In this document: positions 37,200 through 46,039 of the stretch, one piece after another
Position numbering within the stretch: position 1 is the stretch's first letter
Layout: every line of letters starts with the position of its first letter
DNA from: Vibrio sp. 10N.286.49.B1
GTDB taxonomy: Bacteria; Pseudomonadota; Gammaproteobacteria; Enterobacterales; Vibrionaceae
Direction: 5' to 3'
Assembly: GCF_002873335.1 (NCBI RefSeq)
Contig: NZ_MCUW01000003.1
Location: 62,001 to 126,000, forward strand
Length of the DNA stretch: 64,000 bases
Notes under the pieces: generated by a model
Told to the model about the DNA's origin: nothing
Databases searched by the model: none
The model's input: only the letters and a program-made list of their open reading frames with translations
Position numbers and translations under genes: made by a program

Positions 37200-37213
37200 T
37201 TGATTTACATCAT
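37200..37213 (+). promoter_or_regulatory. FNR binding site of the nir operon
   Basis: TTGATTTACATCAT matches TTGAT-N4-ATCAA at 9 of 10 positions. Its centre is about 71 nt upstream of the nirB ATG, so a start site near 37248 would place it at the class II activation position (-41.5). Confidence 0.75.
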
Positions 37214-37277
37214 ATATTAATTTTCTTTCACATTTAACAATGCGCGTAGAATTGAAGAATAACCCTTAGGTATTAAT

Positions 37278-39836
37278 ATGAGCAAGATGAAGCTTGTCGT
37301 GATCGGTAACGGCATGGTGGGACATCGGTATCTAGAAGACTTAGTCGACAAGACCGATGCTGCCAACTTTGACATTACCGTTTTTTGCGAAGAACCGCGC
37401 GTCGCCTATGACCGTGTCCACCTCTCCTCTTATTTCTCTCACCATACTGCAGACGAACTTTCTTTAGTCAAAGAAGGCTTCTATAAAAAACACGGTATTA
37501 ATGTTCTTATCGGCGAACGCGCGATCAACATAAACCGCGAAAACAAAATCGTCTATTCAAGTACTGGTCGTGAAATCAAGTACGACAAGCTTATCCTTGC
37601 AACCGGTTCTTTCCCGTTTGTTCCCCCTATTAAAGGCAACGAGAGCAAAGATTGTTTCGTGTACCGAACCATCGAAGACCTCAAGTCTATCGAAGCCACC
37701 GCGAAGAAAAGTAAAAGTGGTGTGGTCATCGGCGGTGGTCTGCTTGGCCTAGAAGCTGCCGGCGCGCTTAAGGCACTTGGTGTTACCACACACGTTATTG
37801 AATTCGCACCCGTATTAATGGCTGAACAGCTTGATCTACAAGGTGGCATGCAACTTCGTAACAAGATTGAACGTATGGGCGTTCAGGTACATACCAGCAA
37901 AAACACCCAAGAGATAAAACCTGAAGGCAAAACCGCACGTAACACTATGATATTTGCAGATGGTACTGACCTTGAAGTGGATTTCATTGTTTTCTCTGCA
38001 GGTATCCGTCCACAAGACAAACTGGCTCGTCAAATGGGGCTCGGTATTGCGCCACGCGGCGGCATAGAAATTAATAACAACTGCCAAACCACTGATGCTG
38101 ACGTATACGCAATTGGTGAATGTGCCTCTTGGAACCGTACTTTTTACGGTTTGGTTGCACCTGGCTACAAAATGGCAACAGTGGCCGTTGATCACCTTGT
38201 TGGCAATGACAGCCAATTTGAAGGTGCTGACATGAGCGCGAAGTTAAAACTTCTTGGCGTAAAAGTTGGTTCAATTGGCGATGCAAACGGTCGTACTCCT
38301 GGCTGTAAGAGCTACGTTTACCAAAACGAAGAGCAAGAAGTGTATAAGCGCATCATTGTTTCTGAAGATGGTAAGCAATTGCTTGGCGCGGTCATGGTAG
38401 GTGATACCTCTGACTACGGTGACTTGTTGCAACTAAAGCTCAACAATATAGAGCTTCCAGAACACCCAGATATGCTTATCCTCCCAGCTCACGCTGGCGC
38501 GGAAAAGCCCTCTCTTGGTGCCGATTCACTGCCTGAAACGGCCGTTATTTGTTCTTGTTTCGATGTAACAAAGGGCAAGATTGCTCAAGCTGTTGCGGAT
38601 GGTCATCACACGATTGGTGATATTAAAGCCGTAACCGGTGCAGGTACGGGTTGTGGCGGTTGTATCCCACTCGTGACCTCTGTCCTTAACGCTGAGCTTG
38701 CGAAATCGGGTATTGAAGTTAAAAACGACGTCTGTGAGCACTTTGCTTATTCTCGTCAAGAGCTATTCCATCTGATCCGTATCGAAGAAATCAAAACATT
38801 CGATGAGCTACTAGAGAAGCACGGTAAAGGCTATGGCTGCGAAGTGTGTAAACCATTGGCAGGCTCCATCTTAGCGTCATGCTGGGGCGAGCATATCCTT
38901 AAACCTGAACTGGTTAAGCTTCACGATACCAACGATAACTTTTTAGGTAACATCCAAAAAGATGGCACGTACTCGGTTATTCCTCGTATGGCGGGTGGTG
39001 AAGTCACACCTGAAGCATTAAAAGTGCTTGCTGAAGTGGCAGCAGAATACAACCTATATACCAAAGTGACCGGTGCACAGCGTATCGGCTTATTTGGCGC
39101 GCAAAAAGACGACCTTCCAACAATTTGGAAGAAGTTAATTGCCGCAGGTTATGAAACTGGTCAAGCGTATGCAAAAGCGCTGCGTATGGCAAAAACGTGT
39201 GTCGGTTCAACATGGTGTCGCTATGGCGTGCAAGACTCTGTCGGTCTTGGTTCTCGTATCGAGAATCGCTACAAAGGCATTCGTACTCCACATAAAATGA
39301 AGTTTGGTGTCTCTGGTTGTACTCGTGAGTGTGCCGAGGCGCAAGGTAAAGACCTTGGTATCATCGCAACAGATGCCGGTTGGAACATGTATGTATGTGG
39401 TAACGGTGGCATGAAGCCTCGTCACGCAGACCTTCTTGCTTCGGATTTAGATGAAGCGACACTACTTCAATACATCGACCGTTTCATGATGTTCTACATC
39501 CGTACAGCTGCACCGCTGCAACGCACGTCAGTGTGGATGGACAACATGGAAGGCGGCGTTGACTACCTTCGCGAAGTCATTGTCGACAACAAGCTTGGTA
39601 TTAACGAACAGCTTGAGACTGACGTTGCCAAGCTAATCGGTAACTTTAGCTGTGAATGGACGAACGCAGTGAACGACGAAGCACAACATCAGCGTTTTGC
39701 TCACTTCATTAATAGTGATTTGCGTGATGACAATGTCGTTTTCGTTCAAGAACGCGAACAACACCGTCCAGCTACTTACACCGAGAAGCACCCTGACGCT
39801 AAGGGCGACATCCTACACGTAGAGCTGGAGAAATAA
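37278..39836 (+). CDS. nirB: NADH-dependent nitrite reductase large subunit
   Basis: Cytoplasmic six-electron reduction of nitrite to ammonia. 852 aa. N-terminal FAD/NAD(P) oxidoreductase module (VIGNGMVGHRYLEDL, VVIGGGLLGLEAAGALKALG), then BFD-like [2Fe-2S] domain (ICSCFDVTKGKI ... GAGTGCGGC), then the sirohaem/[4Fe-4S] reductase module with the Cys ligands in TCVGSTWC and GCTRECAEA. It is followed by nirD after 2 nt. FNR and NarP-like sites upstream point to anaerobic, nitrite-responsive expression. Confidence 0.97.
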   Translation: MSKMKLVVIGNGMVGHRYLEDLVDKTDAANFDITVFCEEPRVAYDRVHLSSYFSHHTADELSLVKEGFYKKHGINVLIGERAININRENKIVYSSTGREIKYDKLILATGSFPFVPPIKGNESKDCFVYRTIEDLKSIEATAKKSKSGVVIGGGLLGLEAAGALKALGVTTHVIEFAPVLMAEQLDLQGGMQLRNKIERMGVQVHTSKNTQEIKPEGKTARNTMIFADGTDLEVDFIVFSAGIRPQDKLARQMGLGIAPRGGIEINNNCQTTDADVYAIGECASWNRTFYGLVAPGYKMATVAVDHLVGNDSQFEGADMSAKLKLLGVKVGSIGDANGRTPGCKSYVYQNEEQEVYKRIIVSEDGKQLLGAVMVGDTSDYGDLLQLKLNNIELPEHPDMLILPAHAGAEKPSLGADSLPETAVICSCFDVTKGKIAQAVADGHHTIGDIKAVTGAGTGCGGCIPLVTSVLNAELAKSGIEVKNDVCEHFAYSRQELFHLIRIEEIKTFDELLEKHGKGYGCEVCKPLAGSILASCWGEHILKPELVKLHDTNDNFLGNIQKDGTYSVIPRMAGGEVTPEALKVLAEVAAEYNLYTKVTGAQRIGLFGAQKDDLPTIWKKLIAAGYETGQAYAKALRMAKTCVGSTWCRYGVQDSVGLGSRIENRYKGIRTPHKMKFGVSGCTRECAEAQGKDLGIIATDAGWNMYVCGNGGMKPRHADLLASDLDEATLLQYIDRFMMFYIRTAAPLQRTSVWMDNMEGGVDYLREVIVDNKLGINEQLETDVAKLIGNFSCEWTNAVNDEAQHQRFAHFINSDLRDDNVVFVQEREQHRPATYTEKHPDAKGDILHVELEK

Positions 39837-39838
39837 TC

Positions 39839-40162
39839 ATGGCATTTCAAAAAGTATGCGATATCCAAGACATTATTCCTGGTACTGGCGTTTGTGCACT
39901 CATTGATGGACAACAAATGGCGATCTTCCGTCCTAGAAACAACGAAGAAGTCTTTGCGATTAACAATATGGACCCGTTTGCTCGCTCAAACGTCCTTTCT
40001 CGCGGCCTAACTTGTGAACATCAAGGCGAGCTTTGGGTCGCAAGTCCGTTGAAAAAGCAGCGCTTCAACCTAGCCACAGGTCTGTGTTTGGAAGATGAGC
40101 GTTTTAGCGTTAAAGCCTATAAGACTCGAGTGACGAAAGGCATCGTCGAAATCTCGGCTTAG
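39839..40162 (+). CDS. nirD: NADH-dependent nitrite reductase small subunit
   Basis: Rieske-fold partner of NirB, 107 aa, the usual length. The fold is recognisable (FQKVCDIQDIIPGTGVCALIDGQQMAIFRP, LTCEHQGELWVASPLKKQRFNLATGLCLED) but the Rieske Cys/His cluster ligands are absent, as is normal for NirD. The ribosome binding site GGAGAAAT overlaps the end of nirB. Confidence 0.95.
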   Translation: MAFQKVCDIQDIIPGTGVCALIDGQQMAIFRPRNNEEVFAINNMDPFARSNVLSRGLTCEHQGELWVASPLKKQRFNLATGLCLEDERFSVKAYKTRVTKGIVEISA

Positions 40163-40204
40163 CCTTCGGGACTGATCGATATAGTCTTCGAGACTGAATA
40201 GCCT

Positions 40205-40257
40205 ATAGGGGTTACTCATTCTAGTTATTGAAAGTAATGACGAGAACTAGCCCCTAT
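40205..40257 (+). repeat. Long-range stem-loop between nirD and nirC
   Basis: ATAGGGG (40205-40211) and CCCCTAT (40251-40257) pair exactly; inside, CTCATT and AATGACGAG extend the stem imperfectly. It lies in the 143-nt nirD-nirC spacer and ends about 48 nt before the nirC start. Confidence 0.5.
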
Positions 40258-40305
40258 CACTATTCAATCTTAACTTTTAACTTAAACTTTTATAGGGACA
40301 ATTTT

Positions 40306-41163
40306 ATGTCTGGTGATTTTAAACCTGCACAATTCGTACAAACCATGATCGACGTTGGCGAAGCGAAAGTAAAAACAAGCACTCGTGATTTGCTATTACG
40401 CGGCACGATGGCAGGAATTATTTTGTCTATCGCGGTTGTTGTTGCAATCACAACGATTGTGCAAACTGGTATTGGTATTGTCGGCGCACTTGTGTTCCCA
40501 GTGGGTTTCGTCATTTTAAGTGTGATGGGTTACGACCTCGTGACGGGTGTTTTTGGTCTTGCTCCACTCGCCAAGTTTGCTAATCGTCCTGGTGTGACTT
40601 GGAACCGTATCTTCCGATGCTGGGGACTGGTTGGTTTAGGTAACCTGATTGGTTCTCTTATCGTCGCTTATCTTGTTGCTATCTCTTTAACAGGTAACTT
40701 CTCTCTAGAACTCAATGCCGTCGCGCAAAAATTTGTAGCGGTTTCTACGGCTCGCAGCCTTGGTTTCGAGAACATGGGAATGGACGGTTGGATTACGTGT
40801 TTTGTGCGCGGTATTTTCTGTAACTTGATGGTCTGTCTTGGCGTCATTGGTAACATGACAGCCCGCACGGTATCTGGTCGTGTGGCGATGATGTGGTTCC
40901 CAATCTTCATCTTCTTTGCACTTGTTTTTGAACACACTGTCGTTAACATGTTCCTATTCCCATTAGGTATGATTCTAGGGGCTGATTTTGGCATCGCAAC
41001 GTGGTTGAACTTCAACTTAATCCCAACCATCCTTGGTAATATCGTTGGTGGCTTGGTGATGACTTGCATTCCTCTGTACCTGACGCACGCAAAAACAGCG
41101 CCGTCTCTAGACGCAGAAAGCAACGTGTCTATCAACGCTGAACCAGCAATGGGTAACAAGTAA
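40306..41163 (+). CDS. nirC: Formate/nitrite transporter family channel (NirC-like)
   Basis: Pentameric inner-membrane channel for nitrite, 285 aa with six helices. Family motifs: VGEAKVKTSTRDLLLRGTMAGIILS, LVTGVFGLAPLAKF, CWGLVGLGNLIGSLIVAYL, RGIFCNLMVCLGVIG, FEHTVVNMFLFPLG. The ATG at 40306 (MSGDFKPAQFV) has ATAGGGAC upstream; the frame extends further 5' but without family similarity. Its place after nirBD favours NirC over FocA. Confidence 0.94.
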   Translation: MSGDFKPAQFVQTMIDVGEAKVKTSTRDLLLRGTMAGIILSIAVVVAITTIVQTGIGIVGALVFPVGFVILSVMGYDLVTGVFGLAPLAKFANRPGVTWNRIFRCWGLVGLGNLIGSLIVAYLVAISLTGNFSLELNAVAQKFVAVSTARSLGFENMGMDGWITCFVRGIFCNLMVCLGVIGNMTARTVSGRVAMMWFPIFIFFALVFEHTVVNMFLFPLGMILGADFGIATWLNFNLIPTILGNIVGGLVMTCIPLYLTHAKTAPSLDAESNVSINAEPAMGNK

Positions 41164-41171
41164 TACTTTAG

Positions 41172-41199
41172 CTTGGTCTCACGTTAACGTGAGACCAAG
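41172..41199. repeat. 28-bp perfect palindrome after nirC
   Basis: A fully self-complementary sequence from 41172 (CTTGGTCTCACG) to 41199 (CGTGAGACCAAG) with central TTAA. No T-run follows. It starts 8 nt after the nirC stop. Confidence 0.85.
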
Positions 41200-41216
41200 T
41201 CTCGCTATTTGGCGAT

Positions 41217-41257
41217 AAAAAGTAACCACTCCTCATTCGGTTTGAGTGTTACTTTTT
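41217..41257 (+). terminator. Terminator-like hairpin between nirC and cobA
   Basis: AAAAAGTAACCACTC (41217-41231) pairs with GAGTGTTACTTTTT (41244-41257) with one bulged C; the stem ends in T5. It lies 31 nt before the cobA start, so cobA expression must depend on read-through or on another promoter. Confidence 0.6.
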
Positions 41258-41287
41258 ATAATCAAATTTCAATGGGTATACATTGCT

Positions 41288-42040
41288 ATGATCACTAATA
41301 ATACCACCACAAACCGCGGCTTTGTTTCTCTTGTCGGCGCAGGCCCTGGCGACCCAGACTTACTTACCGTTAAAGGTTATCGCGTCATCCAGTCCGCAGA
41401 TGTGGTCGTTTATGATCGTTTGGTCTCTGATGAAATTCTTGCACTCGCCAAAGTCGATGCGGAAATGATTTATGTCGGCAAAAAATTAGATTTTCACTGT
41501 GTACCTCAAGACCAAATAAACCAAATTCTCGTCAAAAAAGCGCAAGAAGGCCACAACGTTGTTCGCTTAAAAGGTGGCGACTCGTTTATCTTTGGTCGTG
41601 GCGGTGAAGAGCTAGAAACGCTGGCCGAAAACAATGTTCGATTTGAAGTCGTCCCTGGCATTACCGCCGCAGCCGGCGCTACGGCTTACGCAGGTATTCC
41701 GCTAACCCATCGAGACCATGCACAGAGCGTTCAGTTTATTACTGGGCATGTACAAAAAGATGGCAGAGAAATTAATTGGCAAGCCTTGGCACAATCCAAT
41801 AACACGCTTGTTTTCTACATGGGTTTAAAGCAAAGCGCTCATATCACCACACAATTACTCGAACAAGGCCTCAACGCGGACACACCGTGCGCGATCATCG
41901 AGAATGGCACTCGCAAAGAGCAACGCGTATTTCAGGGATCACTGAACACACTGCCTGAATTAGCCAACCAAGCAAAAAGCCCTGCACTCATTGTTGTTGG
42001 GAGCGTGACCCAATTGCATAACAAGCTAAAGTGGTTTTGA
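41288..42040 (+). CDS. cobA: Uroporphyrinogen-III C-methyltransferase
   Basis: SAM-dependent methylation of uroporphyrinogen III at C2 and C7 to precorrin-2, feeding sirohaem for NirB. 250 aa, single-domain SUMT length. Motifs: [67 protein letters not shown]. No CysG dehydrogenase/ferrochelatase domain is fused. ATG 41288 matches the family N-terminus; the ribosome binding site is weak. Confidence 0.95.
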   Translation: MITNNTTTNRGFVSLVGAGPGDPDLLTVKGYRVIQSADVVVYDRLVSDEILALAKVDAEMIYVGKKLDFHCVPQDQINQILVKKAQEGHNVVRLKGGDSFIFGRGGEELETLAENNVRFEVVPGITAAAGATAYAGIPLTHRDHAQSVQFITGHVQKDGREINWQALAQSNNTLVFYMGLKQSAHITTQLLEQGLNADTPCAIIENGTRKEQRVFQGSLNTLPELANQAKSPALIVVGSVTQLHNKLKWF

Positions 42041-42070
42041 TTACGACTACCTCACTTGTCACACACCTCG

Positions 42071-42098
42071 TCACGCTAGCCTCTGGGCTAGCGTTTTT
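42071..42098 (+). terminator. Rho-independent terminator of cobA
   Basis: 9-bp perfect GC-rich stem ACGCTAGCC / GGCTAGCGT, loop TCTG, followed by T7. Confidence 0.93.
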
Positions 42099-42271
42099 TT
42101 GTACTAAATCCAAACTCATTAAACATCAACTTCTACGCAACATGTCTCAATCTTGCTATTGACTAACACTCCCCTTTCCAAGCATTAAATAAACCTGACA
42201 TATGACTACTACGCTTAAATAACCTATGCACGGCTTTCGTGTTTTGGATAATCCCCAAAGGCAGGTTCGTT

Positions 42272-42559
42272 ATGAAACAGTTACTACTCATTCCAATTAC
42301 GTTTTTCTTTTCGCTTTCTATGGCGCATGCCGACTTAACGATAAAAAGTGATCGTATGGAAATCAACGAAGATTGTCGTCAAGTCAAAGGCGATGTGATG
42401 ACGTTAAAATCCGAAGATTGTGACGACAGCTCAAACGGTAATAGCAAAGACAAAGGGAACGGTGTGAGCAAAGGAAACAACCGCAATATTCATGGCGACG
42501 ACAACCCGGGTAAGGGACACGACAAAAGCAAAAATAAAACAAACAAAAAGGATGAGTAA
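42272..42559 (+). CDS. Small exported protein with Asp/Asn/Lys/Gly-rich tail
   Basis: Not recognised. 95 aa with a Sec signal peptide (MKQLLLIPITFFFSLSMAHA|D). The mature part has two Cys (EDCRQ and SEDCDD, about 24 residues apart) that could form a disulfide, then a low-complexity, highly charged tail (SNGNSKDKGNGVSKGNNRN..., GKGHDKSKNKTNKKDE). ATG 42272 has GGCAGG upstream. It is 44 nt before the lipoprotein gene, so the two are probably cotranscribed. Confidence 0.75.
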   Translation: MKQLLLIPITFFFSLSMAHADLTIKSDRMEINEDCRQVKGDVMTLKSEDCDDSSNGNSKDKGNGVSKGNNRNIHGDDNPGKGHDKSKNKTNKKDE

Positions 42560-42603
42560 TCGCCTCCTTTCATATTGCAGTGTTCAAGAACAGGAATTTA
42601 ATA

Positions 42604-43650
42604 ATGCATAGCACAAAACTTACCGCTCTAGCGGGCATCATCGCATTTACCCTTACAGGGTGTGGTGGAGAATCGGGATCTGACTCGCCAACGAGCACTA
42701 CGCCTTTTACGCTAAGCGTAACGGATGCGCCCGTTGACGATGCCAAAGAGGTCGTTATCACCTTTGGTAAAGTTGCGCTACTACCACAAGATGGTGGCTC
42801 ACCACTTATTTATGACGTCTACTTAACCGACGACGAAGGCAATCCAGTCGATGAAAGTGGCGAACTCCTCCCTGATGGTGCAGACACCATTCCGTTAAGC
42901 GTCAATTTATTAGATTACCAAGGTAGTGCATCTTTACCCCTCATTCAAGACCAAGTGGTGTTAACCGGTCGCTACAAATTGTGTGTGTTTGCAAATGACG
43001 GCGACCATCCAACACACCGTTCTTACGTCGTTGTCGATGAAGATGAAACACCTGAAAATCATCCAGGCTTGTCAGTCAAAGGGGATGGTGCGTGCCCGCA
43101 AGGCGTGGGTAAAGAAGATAAGGCAGGCGTGCTTTACTTTAATAACACCTTCAATGTGAATGCGGACAATAATGACTTTGCCGTTGAATTTGATTTACGT
43201 CGCGGATTGAAAGATGCTTCTAGTGCGCCGGATTACACAATTCAACGTACCTCTGTCTCACTTATTAACACTGTGACAACTGGGAACATTGAGGGCACCA
43301 TTGATACTGCTACTTTCAGTACTTGCCACCCTCAAGAAGATCTTACGTCCGTTCAGTCCGTCTATCTATATAACAGTAATGTTGCCCAAGAAAATATGGC
43401 ACCGATTGGCGGGTCAGATGAATCAAAGCCACTCACCTCAGCATCAGTCAACTGGAATGAATCACTAGCAGCGTATACATTTTCATTCGGATTTATGGAG
43501 CCTGGCTCCTACAATCTAGGCTATACCTGTACGGCTCAATTTGATGGCGGAGAAGAGAACCATGACCCCGTTGCCGCGGGATTTAGTATTTATGATTCTC
43601 AAAGTGATGTGACTGTAGCAGTAGGCAAAGACACTAAGGTTTTGTTTTAG
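42604..43650 (+). CDS. DUF4382 domain lipoprotein
   Basis: Predicted lipoprotein of 348 aa. Lipobox LTGC places the lipidated Cys at residue 20 (IIAFTLTGCGGESGSDSP); Gly at +2 does not suggest inner-membrane retention. The N-terminal domain FTLSVTDAPVDDAKEVVITFGKVAL is the DUF4382 opening, followed by a beta-rich region (LVLTGRYKLCVFA-like strands) and paired Cys. DUF4382 function is unknown; such proteins are often surface-associated. ATG 42604 is chosen because AGGAAT precedes it and the signal peptide then has normal length; the frame starts at a GTG 24 nt upstream. Confidence 0.8.
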   Translation: MHSTKLTALAGIIAFTLTGCGGESGSDSPTSTTPFTLSVTDAPVDDAKEVVITFGKVALLPQDGGSPLIYDVYLTDDEGNPVDESGELLPDGADTIPLSVNLLDYQGSASLPLIQDQVVLTGRYKLCVFANDGDHPTHRSYVVVDEDETPENHPGLSVKGDGACPQGVGKEDKAGVLYFNNTFNVNADNNDFAVEFDLRRGLKDASSAPDYTIQRTSVSLINTVTTGNIEGTIDTATFSTCHPQEDLTSVQSVYLYNSNVAQENMAPIGGSDESKPLTSASVNWNESLAAYTFSFGFMEPGSYNLGYTCTAQFDGGEENHDPVAAGFSIYDSQSDVTVAVGKDTKVLF

Positions 43651-43673
43651 CGTTGCTTTGATATCTTGAACGT

Positions 43674-43711
43674 AAAAAGAGACTAAACGTATATGCGATT
43701 AGTCTCTTTTT
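43674..43711. terminator. Bidirectional terminator
   Basis: 13-bp perfect stem AAAAAGAGACTAA / TTAGTCTCTTTTT with a 12-nt loop, between the convergent DUF4382 gene and the end of the tad locus. Confidence 0.9.
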
Positions 43712-43713
43712 CA

Positions 43714-44382
43714 TTATGGTAGCGAATTTTCAGCATCTCCCGCTGGGATATAAACATCGGATCGTCGATTTTGAGATCGTCCATCTTTGGTTTTATTCGA
43801 TGCGATTGGCTCAGACTCTCCAAATGACTTTAACGTGGTATTTTGTTTTTCAATACCATATTTATGAAGCTCATTTGCGGTACTTTGTGCTCGATTAAGC
43901 CCTAGAGCTTGATTATAGGCATCAGAGCCAGCCCAATCCGTGTGCCCTTCCACGGTAACCTGATAGTTATTCTGAGCCAATTGCCTTGCTACACCAGAAA
44001 GGACATCTCTTGCTAACGGTGTTAGGTTGTATTTGTCAAAAGCAAAATGCACTCTGGCCACCAAATACCCCTTGTCTGTTGCCTCCCCAAACGACGCGAT
44101 ACCTAAGTTAGATATATAGGTTAGGCAATCACTCTTATCTGTAAGCAAGGATGAGCGCTTTAGTAGCTGCATTTTTAACTCGTCATCATTACTGGTTTCA
44201 GTCACTTGTAAAAAACCGTCTCGGTGGCTAGCTATGCCATTAATTTCGCCGATAGTAATTTTATGCGAATATTCATAAGCCTTGGTACCACAATACTCAT
44301 TAATGAAGGTACTTGGATCTTCGGCTACAGCAACAGAAGATACGAATACGCTGGTTGCAATCAATGCATTTATTTTTGACAT
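43714..44382 (-). CDS. OmpA-like peptidoglycan-binding protein, end of the tad operon
   Basis: Exported protein of 222 aa. Signal peptide MSKINALIATSVFVSSVAVA, a unique N-terminal region of about 95 residues with three Cys, then an OmpA/MotB C-terminal domain: VHFAFDKYNLTPLARDVL, VTVEGHTDWAGSDAYNQALGLNRAQS, LKSFGESEPIASN, QNRRSDVYI. It should bind peptidoglycan. It follows tadG after 6 nt, so it belongs to the pilus operon and may anchor the machine in the wall. Confidence 0.88.
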   Translation of the reverse strand: MSKINALIATSVFVSSVAVAEDPSTFINEYCGTKAYEYSHKITIGEINGIASHRDGFLQVTETSNDDELKMQLLKRSSLLTDKSDCLTYISNLGIASFGEATDKGYLVARVHFAFDKYNLTPLARDVLSGVARQLAQNNYQVTVEGHTDWAGSDAYNQALGLNRAQSTANELHKYGIEKQNTTLKSFGESEPIASNKTKDGRSQNRRSDVYIPAGDAENSLP

Positions 44383-44388
44383 TCCTAA

Positions 44389-46038
44389 TCACCCATACAG
44401 TCTCGTCACACCGGTACCACGAGATCCTTTTTGAATAAGTTCTTCAATAACTTCAATAAAGTCTTCTGTATCTGTGACGTCAATAATGTCTTCGTCAACA
44501 TCAATAACACAGTCCTGAAAACCACTTTGGTCAGAGGCTTGAAAATCAATACCGATCACCGCGATATACAAACCCGGTATTTCTTCTCTGGCCTTATCAC
44601 ACATCCCTTCATCGACTAACGCACCAAGAATGCCATTATTTGGACTTTCTACACCGTCACTAAGTACAATAACCATCTTGATTTTTTCATCATAGGTCGC
44701 CAACTCGTCCACATCGTCGGTGTCTGGCTTACCTTCAGCTAGATGTTGAAAGCCCCTTAACATTCCTTGAAATGCTGCGGTACTGCCGTTGGCGTTCATA
44801 TCATCAACTTTATCTATGTCATCTCGATTATTCGTGAGTGCAATGTTATAAAATTGCCCCGCGTCTGAGTCACCATAGCCACGATACAGCTCATTATCAT
44901 CGACCCGATATTTTGTTTTCATATCTGGGAAAGTATTCTCGAACATTTCTTCAACGGTTAACGAAAAATCCACATAATCGTAAACCTCAACACGATAAGA
45001 GTCATCGTCATCATCTGAGTCAATGTCAAAAATACTGACCAATCGCTGTGCTTGCTTTCTCTCCCAAAGTTTTTGATCGGGACAATCATCTTGGTCTTCA
45101 GCACAATCATAAACCTCACCAGACGTGTGTTTTCGCCATTTATTCCAGCTGACTTGTTCATAGGTTCGTTCGGAATCGGATGCATCCACATCATCACGGT
45201 AGCGTAATTGACTAACGGTAAACTCTCTTGCACTTAAATCAGCGGTCGCCTCTCTTGTTTCTCGTGTCCTGATGTTAAACGGGACAATCGCTATTCGGTT
45301 ATCTAGCTTACTTGTGAGACCACTTTGATCATCATCGTCACACACATCATCTCCACTCACGGCATCAGTCGACACATTCGAACACAGAAGCTTGTCTGCT
45401 ATCGCCTTAACCGCGACTTTTAGATCCGCTATCTTGCAACTAGAACTGCTGCACGAATCGTTACTTCCCCATTGCCAACCCATCGACCCAGAAAAGTCCG
45501 ATACAAATACGATGTCTATATTTTTATCGCCCAATATGATGGGATATTTTTTAGCTACCCCAACCCCGTTTAAATTTTCGCTGGTATCAAACGAAGGGAT
45601 AATATTGCTCGCAAACCATGAGTGATGCGTTGTCGTTGCATTAACCGAGTACTCAATATACTCATCTTGAGTATCGGTTTGTTGTTGATGAACCCAGTCA
45701 ACCGTTACGTTGGAGACTTGGATGTTTCTCACATAGTCATGGATATACGCGTCAGAAATCCTTTGCTCATCCGCGCCATACGAATCTCTCTTGTCTTCAA
45801 TGGTTTCCGCTATGGACGCGGCTTTCGCGGCATCTCTTAACCGGTTAGTTTCTTGAATGTAACGCGTGCCCTCTACCGCCCAAAACGTCAATCCCAATAC
45901 CGGTACAAGAGTAAATGCCATCCAAACTGCCGCCATACCTCGTTGGCGCGACATTGGTGCGTATGGTCTGGTATCCAGCATTAACGATTTTTCATTCAGG
46001 GTTAACGTCTTTTTCTTCAGTGTATTTAGGTACTTCAT
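44389..46038 (-). CDS. tadG: TadG-like pilus assembly protein with VWA domain
   Basis: 549 aa. One membrane helix near 37-55 (MAAVWMAFTLVPVLGLTFWAVEG, TadE-like N-terminus) anchors a large periplasmic part. A von Willebrand A domain is clear from DIVFVSDFSGSMGWQWG (MIDAS DxSxS) to VIVLSDGVESPNNG; the insertion between them is strikingly rich in Asp (DDDDQSG, DIDSDDDDDS). TadG proteins are minor pilin-like or assembly factors of Flp pili. ATG at 46036-46038 has GGGGAGG upstream. Confidence 0.88.
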   Translation of the reverse strand: MKYLNTLKKKTLTLNEKSLMLDTRPYAPMSRQRGMAAVWMAFTLVPVLGLTFWAVEGTRYIQETNRLRDAAKAASIAETIEDKRDSYGADEQRISDAYIHDYVRNIQVSNVTVDWVHQQQTDTQDEYIEYSVNATTTHHSWFASNIIPSFDTSENLNGVGVAKKYPIILGDKNIDIVFVSDFSGSMGWQWGSNDSCSSSSCKIADLKVAVKAIADKLLCSNVSTDAVSGDDVCDDDDQSGLTSKLDNRIAIVPFNIRTRETREATADLSAREFTVSQLRYRDDVDASDSERTYEQVSWNKWRKHTSGEVYDCAEDQDDCPDQKLWERKQAQRLVSIFDIDSDDDDDSYRVEVYDYVDFSLTVEEMFENTFPDMKTKYRVDDNELYRGYGDSDAGQFYNIALTNNRDDIDKVDDMNANGSTAAFQGMLRGFQHLAEGKPDTDDVDELATYDEKIKMVIVLSDGVESPNNGILGALVDEGMCDKAREEIPGLYIAVIGIDFQASDQSGFQDCVIDVDEDIIDVTDTEDFIEVIEELIQKGSRGTGVTRLYG

Positions 46039-46039
46039 G

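Larger units (their letters stand above)
36921..37277. other. Promoter region of the nir operon
   Basis: 357 nt without a credible gene. The proximal 110 nt hold a NarP-like dyad and an FNR site, listed separately. The distal part is AT-rich and featureless to the eye. Confidence 0.5.
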
